From the NCBI RefSeq assembly GCF_029688735.1, contig NZ_JARULD010000001.1, forward strand, positions 310,001 to 374,000: a DNA stretch of 64,000 nt. The letters run 5' to 3'. The notes under the pieces were generated by a model that saw nothing but the letters and a program-made list of their open reading frames with translations, ran no database searches and was not told the DNA's origin. Position 1 is the stretch's first letter. Each line of letters begins with the position of its first letter. This document shows positions 53,503-61,978 of this stretch, piece by piece. The translations under genes and the position numbers were made by a program. This DNA is from Qipengyuania flavescens (lineage in GTDB: Bacteria > Pseudomonadota > Alphaproteobacteria > Sphingomonadales > Sphingomonadaceae).

Positions 53503-55326
53503 TCACTCCACCGTGACCGATTTCGCCAGATTGCGGGGTTGATCGACGTCGGTGCCTTTGACGCAGGCGACATGATAGGCGAGCAGTTGGACCGGTACTG
53601 CGTAAACGAGCGGAGCAATGAGCGGATGCACCTTGGGCATCTCGATCGTCGCCAGGCAGCCCTCGCCGGCCTGTTCCAGACCCTCGCGGTCGGAAATCAG
53701 GACCACCTGTCCACCGCGTGCGCGCACCTCCTCCATATTGGAAACGGTCTTTTCGAACAGCGGACCGGACGACGCGAGGACGATGACAGGCACATCTTCG
53801 TCGATCAACGCGATCGGCCCGTGCTTCATCTCGCCGCTCGCATAGCCCTCGGCGTGGATATAGCTGATTTCCTTGAGCTTGAGCGCGCCTTCCAGCGCCA
53901 TCGGAAAATCGGGGCCGCGGCCGAGATACAGCACGTCGCGCGCGGGGGCGATCAGCGGGGCCATCGCTGCGATGTCGTCATCGTGATCGAGCGCCGCATT
54001 GAGACAGGCAGGTGCTTCCAAGAGGTGTTTGACGACTTCATATTCTTCGTCGCGGCTCATCAAGCCCTTCTTGACTGCCATATGCGCGGCCAGTGCAGCG
54101 AGGACCGCCAGCTGGCACGTAAACGCCTTGGTCGAAGCAACACCGATTTCCGGGCCCGCATGGGTCGGCAGCAGCAGGTCGGCCTCGCGTGCCATCGTAC
54201 TCGTCGGTACGTTGACGACCACTGCGATAGTCTGGCCGTTTTCCTTGCAATGGCGGAGCGCCGCAAGGGTGTCGGCAGTCTCTCCGCTCTGCGATATGAA
54301 GAGCGACAGACCGCGCTCTTCCAGCACCGGCTCACGGTAGCGGAATTCCGAAGCAACATCGATGTCGACCGGTACGCGTGCGAATTGCTCGAACCAGTAT
54401 TTCGCTACCATGCCTGCATAATACGATGTGCCGCACGCGACGATCGTGACCCGCCGGATGCTGGAAATGTCGAAATCGAACTGCGGCAGCGCGACCGAAA
54501 CGTCTTCCCGTCGCAGATATGAAGAGAGGGTCTGCGCCACCACGGTGGGCTGCTCGAAAATCTCCTTTTGCATGAAGTGACGATAATTGCCCTTCTCGGT
54601 TGCCGCGGCCGACGCGCCTGAGGTGCGCACCTCGCGCTCTACCTTCTCGTTTTCCTCGTCGAAGATCTGCGCACCTTCCTGCGTGATCTCCACCCAGTCG
54701 CCTTCTTCGAGGTAGGATATCTTCTGCGTCAGCGGGGCGAGCGCGAGCGCATCCGAACCAAGGTAGGTCTCGCCTTCCCCATAGCCGACCACCAGCGGCG
54801 AGCCGCGACGCGCGCCGATCAGCATGTCGGGATGGTCGCGAAAAGCGATCGCCAGCGCGAAAGCACCGCGCAGACGGGGCAGCATGTTGGCAACAGCTTC
54901 GTGCGGCGTTTCACCATTTTCGAGGCGGCGCGTCAGCAGGTGGGCTACCACTTCGCTATCCGTATCGCTTTCCATCGTGCGACCGGCAGCCTTAACTTCG
55001 TCTCGCAATTCCTTGTAATTTTCGATGATCCCGTTGTGGACTATCGCTACCTTGTCGGTCGCATGCGGATGAGCATTGCTTGCCGTCGGCGCGCCATGGG
55101 TGGCCCAGCGGGTGTGCGCGATACCGATATCGCCGGGCGCGGGATTGCCGGCGAGAACCTCGACCAGATTGGCAAGCTTGCCTTCAGCCCGGCGGCGGAT
55201 CAGTTCGCCGCCATCGACCGTGCAGATCCCGGCGCTGTCATATCCGCGATATTCCATTCGCTTCAGCCCGTCGACGAGCCGATCGGCTACCGCTTCCTTG
55301 CCGACGATTCCGATAATTCCGCACAT
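53503..55326 (-). CDS. glmS: Glutamine--fructose-6-phosphate aminotransferase (isomerizing)
   Basis: A 607-residue enzyme that makes glucosamine-6-phosphate, the entry to peptidoglycan and lipopolysaccharide amino sugars. The N-terminal Ntn-type glutaminase starts with Cys2 (CGIIGIVGKEAV) and has RMEYRGYDSAGI and HTRWATHGAP. Two SIS (sugar isomerase) domains follow, with VACGTSYYAGMVAKYWFEQ, SQSGETADTLAALR and a C-terminal FPMALEGALKLKEISYIHAEGY, ending KSVTVE as usual. The length is typical. The glmM/glmU partners are not adjacent. It is leftward, 55 bases from the EamA gene. Confidence 0.96.
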   Translation of the reverse strand: MCGIIGIVGKEAVADRLVDGLKRMEYRGYDSAGICTVDGGELIRRRAEGKLANLVEVLAGNPAPGDIGIAHTRWATHGAPTASNAHPHATDKVAIVHNGIIENYKELRDEVKAAGRTMESDTDSEVVAHLLTRRLENGETPHEAVANMLPRLRGAFALAIAFRDHPDMLIGARRGSPLVVGYGEGETYLGSDALALAPLTQKISYLEEGDWVEITQEGAQIFDEENEKVEREVRTSGASAAATEKGNYRHFMQKEIFEQPTVVAQTLSSYLRREDVSVALPQFDFDISSIRRVTIVACGTSYYAGMVAKYWFEQFARVPVDIDVASEFRYREPVLEERGLSLFISQSGETADTLAALRHCKENGQTIAVVVNVPTSTMAREADLLLPTHAGPEIGVASTKAFTCQLAVLAALAAHMAVKKGLMSRDEEYEVVKHLLEAPACLNAALDHDDDIAAMAPLIAPARDVLYLGRGPDFPMALEGALKLKEISYIHAEGYASGEMKHGPIALIDEDVPVIVLASSGPLFEKTVSNMEEVRARGGQVVLISDREGLEQAGEGCLATIEMPKVHPLIAPLVYAVPVQLLAYHVACVKGTDVDQPRNLAKSVTVE

Positions 55327-55381
55327 TGCTTACTGTCCCCGCTTTGGCGTGGCGTGTGACTTAGCGGTTATCGCCCCGCTT

Positions 55382-56308
55382 TCAATCGTCTTTACCCGGC
55401 GCTGCCGTAGACCGCGCTACCGCTGGCCGCGCCGCAGGCGTGGAGCGCCAGAGCAGTAGCCCCGCCGCGATGATGATGCCCGCACCGGCAAGCGTCGCCA
55501 CATCGGGAATATCGCCGAACCACCACCACCCCATGAACGTCGCGACCAGCATCTGGATATAAGTCGTGGGCGCTATGGTGGCCGCACCCGCGCGCATCGT
55601 GCCCAGATAGGTCAGCCAATGGGCCGTACTGGCCGTCACAGCAACGACCGCGCATCGCGCGATGACCGTCCAGTCGGGCATGGTGACGCGCAGTTCGTCC
55701 ACGCCGGACCAGTGGCCGCCGAGCATCGCCAGCACCAGCCACGGCATGGCAGCGGTCGCGATAAAGGCCTGCATCGACAGCGCGCTCCCCTGCCCCGCGC
55801 TTGCCCGGTTGGCGACGACCATCAGCGCGAAGAAGCTGGCCGAGGCGAGCGGCAACAGCGCGACCCAGCCGAGAGCGGCGAGATTCGGGCGCAATACCAG
55901 CGCGACGCCAGCCAGCGCCACGAGGGAGGCGATCCATACGGCCGGGCGCACTTTCTCTTTCAACAGAGGCCCGCTCAATAGTGCGACGAACACCGGCGAA
56001 ACGAACGCCAGCGCCATCGCCGAAGCGAGCGGCATGACGTAGATCGCCGAGAAGAAGCACAACGACGCTGCCGCCAGACAGAACCCGCGCGCTGCCTGCA
56101 GCCAGGGATGACTGGGCCTGAAGCCCGCCGCACCCTCACTGCGCAGGAGCAATGCCGACAAGGCCACCGCCCCGATTGCAAAGCGCAAGGTCGCCACGGC
56201 CAGCGGCGACCATTCGCCCGCCATCGTCTTGATCACCGCATCGCCGACGGACAGGGTCGCGAAACCGGCCGTCGCCAGCAGGATCCCGCGTCTCTCGTCG
56301 TCTTGCAT
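55382..56308 (-). CDS. EamA/DMT-family transporter
   Basis: A 308-residue inner-membrane protein of the drug/metabolite transporter superfamily: ten hydrophobic segments in two EamA halves. The first half has DAVIKTMAGEWSPLAVATLRFA and FFSAIYVMPLASAMALAFVSPVFVALLS; the second has TASTAHWLTYLGTMRAGAATIAPTTYIQMLVATFMGW. These exporters handle amino acids, metabolites or drugs; the cargo cannot be told. ATG 56308 (MQDDERRG) is chosen, as upstream open frame to 56431 does not look like membrane protein. It is divergent from cpaF by 252 bases. Confidence 0.9.
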   Translation of the reverse strand: MQDDERRGILLATAGFATLSVGDAVIKTMAGEWSPLAVATLRFAIGAVALSALLLRSEGAAGFRPSHPWLQAARGFCLAAASLCFFSAIYVMPLASAMALAFVSPVFVALLSGPLLKEKVRPAVWIASLVALAGVALVLRPNLAALGWVALLPLASASFFALMVVANRASAGQGSALSMQAFIATAAMPWLVLAMLGGHWSGVDELRVTMPDWTVIARCAVVAVTASTAHWLTYLGTMRAGAATIAPTTYIQMLVATFMGWWWFGDIPDVATLAGAGIIIAAGLLLWRSTPAARPAVARSTAAPGKDD

Positions 56309-56560
56309 GATCGGCCCCGCCGCTTGAACAGCATCGTCGCTAGACAATGTGCCGTCCGGTGACCAGCCGTTAACTCTCCCTCGTCCAGAGATCGTCTGCG
56401 CGCCGTACGGTTCATTCGGCCAAACCGCCAATGTCGCACCGGCACATTAGGGAAAAATCAAGGTTTCCAACTTATTCACCACGACGAGAAAGACAGCCCA
56501 GGCGATCCTGCGATCGAGGGGCTGTATCGCGAACGACCAGGTTTTTCGGGGGTTTAGGCA

Positions 56561-58069
56561 ATGAGCGCATTCGGACGGAAGAACGGGCAGGCAGGCATGG
56601 CCTCCGGTGCGCGTCCGAAATTCGGCAGTGCCCGCCCGATGCAAGGCGGCGCACCTGCCCCTTCGCCGAGCGAGAACAAGAGCGACAGCAACGGCGGCGA
56701 GCAGTTTCCGCCGCTGCCGGCGGACGGTGGTCCGAGCGACGATGCGATGGCGCGTCTGTCGGAGCGCATGAACGCCCAGCATTCGAACCAGTCAGAAGTC
56801 GGCGGCTTCGAAGCGAGCGTCCACAAGATCAAGGAACAGGTGCTGCCGCGCCTGCTCGAACGCGTCGATCCCGAAGCAGCGGCAACGCTCACCAAAGACG
56901 AGCTGTCGGAAGAATTCCGTCCGATCATCATGGAGGTGCTGGCCGAGCTCAAGGTCACGCTGAACCGCCGCGAACAGTTTGCGCTCGAGAAGGTGCTCGT
57001 CGACGAGTTGCTCGGCTTCGGTCCGCTCGAGGAACTGCTGAACGATCCCGACGTGACCGACATTATGGTCAACGGGCCCGACCAGACCTATATCGAAAAG
57101 AAGGGCAAGCTGACGATCGCGCCGATCAAGTTCCGCGACGAACAGCACCTGTTCCAGATCGCCCAGCGCATCGTGAACCAGGTCGGTCGCCGCGTCGACC
57201 AGACCACCCCGCTGGCCGACGCCCGCCTCAAAGACGGCAGCCGTGTGAACGTCATCGTTCCGCCGCTGTCGCTGAAGGGCACGGCGATCTCGATTCGTAA
57301 GTTCTCGGAAAAGCCCATCACGCTCGACATGCTCAAGGACTTCGGTTCGATGAGCGAGAAGATGTGTACCGCGCTCAAGATCGCGGGCGCTTGCCGAATG
57401 AACATCGTCATCTCGGGCGGTACCGGTTCGGGTAAGACGACCATGCTCAACGCCCTGTCGAAGATGATCGACCCGGGCGAGCGCGTGCTGACGATCGAGG
57501 ACGCGGCCGAACTTCGCCTGCAACAGCCGCACTGGCTGCCGCTGGAAACCCGCCCGCCGAACCTCGAAGGCCAGGGCGCCATCACCATCGGCGACCTCGT
57601 GAAGAACGCCCTGCGTATGCGCCCCGACCGCATCATCCTGGGCGAAATTCGCGGCGCGGAATGTTTCGACCTTCTCGCCGCCATGAACACAGGCCACGAC
57701 GGCTCCATGTGTACGCTCCACGCCAACAGCCCGCGCGAATGCCTCGGCCGTATGGAAAACATGATCCTGATGGGCGACATCAAGATCCCGAAGGAAGCCA
57801 TCAGCCGCCAGATCGCTGAGTCAGTCGATCTCATCGTACAGGTGAAGCGCCTGCGCGACGGTTCGCGCCGCACCACCGACATCACCGAGGTGATCGGGAT
57901 GGAAGGCGACGTGATTGTCACCCAGAACCTGTTCAAGTTCGAGTATCTCGACGAGAGCGACGACGGGAAGATCCTCGGTGAGTTCCGCTCCTCGGGCCTG
58001 CGCCCCTACACGCTGGAAAAGGCGCGCCAGTTCGGCTTCGATCAAGCCTATCTGGAGGCGTGCCTCTAA
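56561..58069 (+). CDS. cpaF: CpaF/TadA-type pilus assembly ATPase
   Basis: A 502-residue type II/IV secretion ATPase of the Tad/Flp pilus type. After a variable N-terminal region (1-80) come the VLVDELLGFGPLEELL and DIMVNGPDQTYIEKKGKL segments typical of CpaF, Walker A in SGGTGSGKTTMLNALSKM, the Asp box/Walker B region in RPDRIILGEIRGAECFDLLAAMNTGHDGSM and the His box in TLHANSPRECLGRME. It should power pilus extension at the inner membrane. The remaining tad genes (cpaB, cpaC, cpaE, tadB, tadC) are not next to it: both neighbours are on the opposite strand. Upstream 252 bases hold no gene I recognise. Confidence 0.93.
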   Translation: MSAFGRKNGQAGMASGARPKFGSARPMQGGAPAPSPSENKSDSNGGEQFPPLPADGGPSDDAMARLSERMNAQHSNQSEVGGFEASVHKIKEQVLPRLLERVDPEAAATLTKDELSEEFRPIIMEVLAELKVTLNRREQFALEKVLVDELLGFGPLEELLNDPDVTDIMVNGPDQTYIEKKGKLTIAPIKFRDEQHLFQIAQRIVNQVGRRVDQTTPLADARLKDGSRVNVIVPPLSLKGTAISIRKFSEKPITLDMLKDFGSMSEKMCTALKIAGACRMNIVISGGTGSGKTTMLNALSKMIDPGERVLTIEDAAELRLQQPHWLPLETRPPNLEGQGAITIGDLVKNALRMRPDRIILGEIRGAECFDLLAAMNTGHDGSMCTLHANSPRECLGRMENMILMGDIKIPKEAISRQIAESVDLIVQVKRLRDGSRRTTDITEVIGMEGDVIVTQNLFKFEYLDESDDGKILGEFRSSGLRPYTLEKARQFGFDQAYLEACL

Positions 58070-58073
58070 GCGT

Positions 58074-58304
58074 CTAGCCTTGCATGATCGCAGGGACCGA
58101 CACGGCGAGCATCCCACCGCCGAGCACTGCGAACATCACGAACAGCCCGGTCCACGGCACCCAGCCGACCTGGTTGATCTGCGTTCGTTTCAGCCGCCTG
58201 CGCTCCATAAGCGAGCAGATACCGGCGACGACCAGCAAGGCTACGCCCCATAATGCGAGTATTTCGGCATCGCTGGCGAACAGGAGAAAATCAGGCTCTG
58301 TCAT
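58074..58304 (-). CDS. Small membrane protein of unknown function
   Basis: A 76-residue protein with two hydrophobic segments (ILALWGVALLVVAGICSLM and GLFVMFAVLGGGMLAVSVPAIM) joined by a basic loop (ERRRLKRTQINQVGWVPW). I do not recognise a named family. ATG 58304 is chosen over an open frame to 58340. It lies convergent with cpaF, 4 bases away, and 114 bases from the entericidin-like gene on the other strand. The hydrophobic layout and good start suggest a real gene, but the evidence is modest. Confidence 0.55.
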   Translation of the reverse strand: MTEPDFLLFASDAEILALWGVALLVVAGICSLMERRRLKRTQINQVGWVPWTGLFVMFAVLGGGMLAVSVPAIMQG

Positions 58305-58418
58305 CGCGCGCCATATGGTGGCGGCAAACAAGCCCCGCAACTCCTTCGGGAACCGGATCGGGAATGGGTCGTTTTGATCTTCAAGCTCGCTGTTGAGCCC
58401 TTCGGGAAAGGACAGGAC

Positions 58419-58547
58419 ATGCTGAAAAAGATCCTGCTTGCATTTGGAATTACCACGGTGGCTCTGACTGCCACGGCCTGCAACACCGTCCGCGGTGTCG
58501 GACAGGACATTCAGTCGGTCGGCGATGCCGGGGACGAAGTCATCTGA
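58419..58547 (+). CDS. Entericidin-like small lipoprotein
   Basis: A 42-residue peptide starting MLKKILLAFGITT and carrying a lipobox (LTATAC with Cys21), after which CNTVRGVGQDIQSVGDAGD follows, the entericidin A/B text. Entericidins are small cell-envelope lipoproteins; EcnB is toxic and EcnA protective in E. coli, but in alphaproteobacteria single copies without a partner are common and their role is unclear. GGAAAGGACAGG upstream supplies a ribosome-binding site. A strong terminator follows, so it is a compact single-gene unit. Confidence 0.88.
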   Translation: MLKKILLAFGITTVALTATACNTVRGVGQDIQSVGDAGDEVI

Positions 58548-58575
58548 CCCGACCCCTATCGCAGAGTTTTCAAGA

Positions 58576-58601
58576 CGCCCGCCCTCACCGGCGGGCGTTT
58601 T
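58576..58601 (+). terminator. Terminator of the entericidin-like gene
   Basis: CGCCCGCC (58576-58583) pairs with GGCGGGCG (58590-58597) around a 6-base loop and runs into TTTT (58598-58601). It lies 28 bases after the stop codon. Confidence 0.88.
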
Positions 58602-58616
58602 CCTTTGCGGAGCAGA

Positions 58617-59213
58617 TTACGCTTGCCGACGGTACACTACGGTGAGATTGTTCGCTGGCATGGGATAGCGTTTGGTGCGCCTGAATCCGCGGGCTTGGGC
58701 AAGTTGGTCAACGTCCGACAGATTTCGCAAACCCCATAACGGATTGCGGGCGTTCAGGCTCTCGTCGAAGGCGGTATTCGATGGCGCGGTTGCGACGTCA
58801 TCCTCGACAAAAGGGCCGTAAAGTATCAGCGGATGCTCGGCATCGAGGACTGTGGCCGCATGCCGCACCAGACCCTCGGTAGCGCACCATGGGCTGATAT
58901 GGATCATATTGATGCAGAGCACGGCCGCCGCGCTCGACACAGGCCAAGCCTCTGCTGCTGCGTCCAGCTTCACCGGCAATCGCAAATTGTCCAGCCCGTC
59001 CTCTTCGCGCCATGCCGCGATCGATGCGATCGCTTCGGGGTCGGGATCGCTCGGCTGCCAGACGAGCGCGGGAAAGCGCCGCGCAAAGGCCAGCGCATGC
59101 TCGCCGGACCCGCTCGCGATCTCCAGCACCAGTCCGCTTTCGGGCAATTCCTCAGCCAGAACATCGCCGATGGGCAGGACATTGCGCCCCGCCGCAGGCG
59201 CATACCGCTTCAA
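58617..59213 (-). CDS. DUF938 family SAM-dependent methyltransferase
   Basis: A protein of 198 residues of the DUF938 group. The SAM-binding glycine motif LVLEIASGSGEHALAFARRFP near residue 30 is that of class I methyltransferases, and the AAVLCINMIHISPWCATEGLVRHA and LILYGPFVEDD segments are family text, as is the N-terminal KRYAPAAGRNVLPI. The substrate is unknown. The start is probably TTG 59213, which shares bases with the stop of the upstream acyl-CoA synthetase (4-base overlap) and places K-R-Y-A-P at the N terminus as in relatives; TTG 59240 is also possible. Confidence 0.82.
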   Translation of the reverse strand: MKRYAPAAGRNVLPIGDVLAEELPESGLVLEIASGSGEHALAFARRFPALVWQPSDPDPEAIASIAAWREEDGLDNLRLPVKLDAAAEAWPVSSAAAVLCINMIHISPWCATEGLVRHAATVLDAEHPLILYGPFVEDDVATAPSNTAFDESLNARNPLWGLRNLSDVDQLAQARGFRRTKRYPMPANNLTVVYRRQA

Positions 59214-60760
59214 TTTACCGCCCGATCGCGCCCTTCCCAATAGGGGGCACGCAGCTCCCGCCGCAGGATCTTGCCGCTTGCATTGCGCGGCATCGCCTCG
59301 ATCACGTCGACCGTCTTCGGCACCTTGAAGCCTGCCAACCTCTCGCGCGTGAAGGCGATGATATCGGTCGGATCCACTTCGCTGCCAGGTTTGGGCACGA
59401 CGCAGGCTTTCACTGCCTCACCCCAAGTATCGTCCGGAACACCTACCACGGCGACTTCGGCAACCGCCGGGTGGCCGTAGATCGCGCTTTCGACCTGCGC
59501 CGGATAGACGTTTTCTCCCCCGGAGATGATCATGTCCTTGATGCGATCCTGGATGAAGACATAGCCGTCCTCGTCCATATAGGCCGCATCGCCGGTGTGC
59601 ATCCAGCCGTCGATCAGCGAGGACGACGTCGCCTCCGGCAGGTTCCAATAGCCTGCCATGTTCGACGGACTCTTGCAGATCAGTTCGCCGACCTCGCCGC
59701 GGGGCAGTTCCTCGCCATCCTCGCCGACAACCTTGAGCTCGGCCCCCGGTACGGCCTTGCCCGCCGATTTCATTCGCTGGTTGCCCTCGAGACTATGGTC
59801 TTCCGGCGGCAGCATCGCGATGGTGCCGGTCGTCTCCGTCATGCCGTAGCATTGCAGAAAGCCTGCATCGGGTATCGTCTGCACCGCCTCGCGCAGCAGG
59901 TCGAGCGGGATCGGCGCCGCGCCATACATGACGTATTTCACGCCGGACATGTCGGTATCCTTCGCGCGTGGGTGCTGGATCACCATCTGCAGCGCGGCAG
60001 GCACGATGAAGAGGCGGGTGATGCCCTGCTCGAAGCCGTCGAGGACGCCGTCGGGGGTAAATTCCGCCTGCACGATGGCGCGGATGCCCGCCGCCATCGC
60101 CATGATGCCGAGGCCCGTCCCGCCGATATGCGCGCAGGGCATGCAGACGAGGATTGCCTCGTCGTCATCCCAGCTCGACCACGGCTGCGCCGCCTCCTCT
60201 GCCGGAACGCGCAGCGAGAAGAGGTTGGCATTCGTAAGCACCGCGCCCTTGGGGTTGCCGGTGGTGCCCGAGGTGTAAAGCTGGAGGATGGCGTCGTCGG
60301 GACCAGCGGCTTCGAATTGTGCCGGATCTGTCGCTTCGATTTCCGCGAGCGCGCTTGGCGTGTCGACCACTTCGGGCGCGCTTTCCATCTGTCCGCACGC
60401 CTTGGCGGCAAGCTCGTCGAAACCGTTGTCGATGAAGAGCACCTTCGCGCCCGTGTCGCCGAGGATGTAGGCAATCTCGGGCGCGGCGAGTCGCCAGCCG
60501 ATCGGGACCATCACCGCGCCAAGCCGGGCCGCGGAGTAGAACAGCTCGAAATAGTGGCGAGCGTTCTTGCCTAGCCAGGCGATCCTATCGCCCTTGGCGA
60601 CACCATGTGCGCCCAGCATCCCGACGATTTTACGCGAGCGCAGTTCGAGTTCGCTGAAGGTCAGCGCATTGCCATCCTGCTCCAGCGCGACGGTATCGGG
60701 CTTCTCTTCAGCCCAATGCCGCATCAGTTCGTCGAATGTAAGTTTGTCCGTTGCCGACAT
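59210..60760 (-). CDS. AMP-dependent acyl-CoA synthetase/ligase
   Basis: A 516-residue ANL-superfamily enzyme that activates a carboxylic acid to its acyl-AMP and then the CoA thioester. Signatures: the P-loop-like ILQLYTSGTTGNPKGAVLT, then MYGAAPIPLDLLRE, QCYGMTETTGTIAML, WMHTGDAAYMDEDGYVFIQDRIKDMIISGGENVYP and the catalytic Lys near the C terminus in NASGKILRRELR. Fatty or aromatic/steroid-type acids are typical substrates of this branch (FadD-like), not determined here. It is the fourth gene of a leftward run (dgt, NAD-binding, ABA4-like, synthetase) and overlaps the methyltransferase start. Confidence 0.92.
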   Translation of the reverse strand: MSATDKLTFDELMRHWAEEKPDTVALEQDGNALTFSELELRSRKIVGMLGAHGVAKGDRIAWLGKNARHYFELFYSAARLGAVMVPIGWRLAAPEIAYILGDTGAKVLFIDNGFDELAAKACGQMESAPEVVDTPSALAEIEATDPAQFEAAGPDDAILQLYTSGTTGNPKGAVLTNANLFSLRVPAEEAAQPWSSWDDDEAILVCMPCAHIGGTGLGIMAMAAGIRAIVQAEFTPDGVLDGFEQGITRLFIVPAALQMVIQHPRAKDTDMSGVKYVMYGAAPIPLDLLREAVQTIPDAGFLQCYGMTETTGTIAMLPPEDHSLEGNQRMKSAGKAVPGAELKVVGEDGEELPRGEVGELICKSPSNMAGYWNLPEATSSSLIDGWMHTGDAAYMDEDGYVFIQDRIKDMIISGGENVYPAQVESAIYGHPAVAEVAVVGVPDDTWGEAVKACVVPKPGSEVDPTDIIAFTRERLAGFKVPKTVDVIEAMPRNASGKILRRELRAPYWEGRDRAVN

Positions 60761-60825
60761 AGGTCCTCTCCGCTGTTTTCAGCTGCGAGGCGCATCATGC
60801 CACATCGGTTGCATGGAGCAACCTG

Positions 60826-61275
60826 CTATTGCCATCGCCCCTGCTTGCGGGCGCTTCGCTCCCGGATTGCAAGCCACAGGAACAGGCCGAGCGGCCCTGC
60901 AAAAAAGGTTGCGAGCAGGATCGGTGCCTGCACGACGCGGGAGAACCCCTTGGCATCGGCATCGCGCGCGATCCACAGGCCGACGAAGAGATCGAAGGCT
61001 AGATAGTGGACCCAGCCGACGGTCACGCCCGCCTCGGTCGCGAAGATCGTCCGAACGCCTTCGAGTGTGGTGAAATCCGAGGCTGCGCCGCTTCCGCCGC
61101 CTTCGAGCAAGCCGCTGAACAGTCCGATCACGCAGACCGCATACGTCAGGCACAGCAGGCCGACACCTAGATAGAGAACCGCCGCAAGCAAAGCGGGCCA
61201 GCGCGGCAAGGCAATCAGGCCGATCCACATCACCAGCGCGAGGCCGTTTGCCAGTCCGAAAAGCGTCTCCCACAT
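60826..61275 (-). CDS. ABA4-like membrane protein (DUF4281)
   Basis: A 149-residue protein with four hydrophobic segments. The text GVTVGWVHYLAFDLFVGLWIARDA followed by PILLATFFAGPLGLFLWLAIR is that of the ABA4 family. Plant ABA4 is needed for neoxanthin (xanthophyll) synthesis; the bacterial members are uncharacterised. Carotenoid producers of the Erythrobacteraceae carry such genes, so a role in xanthophyll modification is conceivable but not shown by context: no crt genes are here. ATG 61275 begins 8 bases after the upstream stop; it lies within the leftward dgt run. Confidence 0.8.
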   Translation of the reverse strand: MWETLFGLANGLALVMWIGLIALPRWPALLAAVLYLGVGLLCLTYAVCVIGLFSGLLEGGGSGAASDFTTLEGVRTIFATEAGVTVGWVHYLAFDLFVGLWIARDADAKGFSRVVQAPILLATFFAGPLGLFLWLAIRERSARKQGRWQ

Positions 61276-61282
61276 GGCGGCT

Positions 61283-61978
61283 TTATCCCTCGTCCAGTCG
61301 CGGCAGCGTCTTCGCCGCGCGCATGATCGCGTCGTTATCGTGGATGAAGCGACCGCGTGCCGCTCGGCGCGCCAGGGCCAGCGCCGCATCGGCGACCGTC
61401 TCGGCCCTGATCGCCCGATACTGGCGGAAACCGCCATGCAGCATGAGATTGACGAAAGGCGCTGCCGCGAGCCCGATCCGCTCGCCCGGGCGGCGGTCGT
61501 TATCCCGCTTGCCGCGCAGCAGGCCCGGGCGCAGGATATCGAGCCGGTCGAAGCGCAGTTTCGTCAAATCTCGCTCGACCTCGCCCTTCACCTTCAAATA
61601 GAAGTTTTTCGACGCGATCGCCGCACCGACCGAGCTGACGTGGACGAAGCGCTCCACCCCCTGCGCCTTGGCGGCCTCGGCCACGCTGAGCACGAGATCT
61701 TGGTCGACCGCGCGGAACGCCGCTTCGTCCTCGCCCGATTTCTTCCACGTGGTACCGAGCGCGCAGATCATCGCCCTGGGCTTGATCGCTTCGACGACCT
61801 CGCCCCATTTTCCAGGCTCGGCCACGAACAGCTCCATCCTGATGCCCTTCGGCAGCTGAGCTTCGCGCCGGGCGATCGCCGAGAGCCGCACATCCTCGCG
61901 CCCGACGCAGGCCTCCATCACCTTGCCGCCGATGAGACCGGTCGCACCGATCAACACGATCCGCAGCGCGTCAGACAT
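61283..61978 (-). CDS. NAD(P)-binding (NmrA/atypical SDR-like) oxidoreductase
   Basis: A 231-residue atypical SDR with a nucleotide motif at the very N terminus (RIVLIGATGLIGGKVMEA, G-x-x-G-x-x-G), followed by the MICALGTTWKKSG and FVHVSSVGA segments and the Y-x-x-x-K pair in KNFYLKVKGEVE. The protein resembles HTATIP2/YwnB-like NAD(P)H-binding reductases. Its start overlaps the dgt stop by 8 bases, so it is coupled to dgt, and it is 7 bases from the ABA4-like gene. The substrate is unknown. Confidence 0.85.
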   Translation of the reverse strand: MSDALRIVLIGATGLIGGKVMEACVGREDVRLSAIARREAQLPKGIRMELFVAEPGKWGEVVEAIKPRAMICALGTTWKKSGEDEAAFRAVDQDLVLSVAEAAKAQGVERFVHVSSVGAAIASKNFYLKVKGEVERDLTKLRFDRLDILRPGLLRGKRDNDRRPGERIGLAAAPFVNLMLHGGFRQYRAIRAETVADAALALARRAARGRFIHDNDAIMRAAKTLPRLDEG

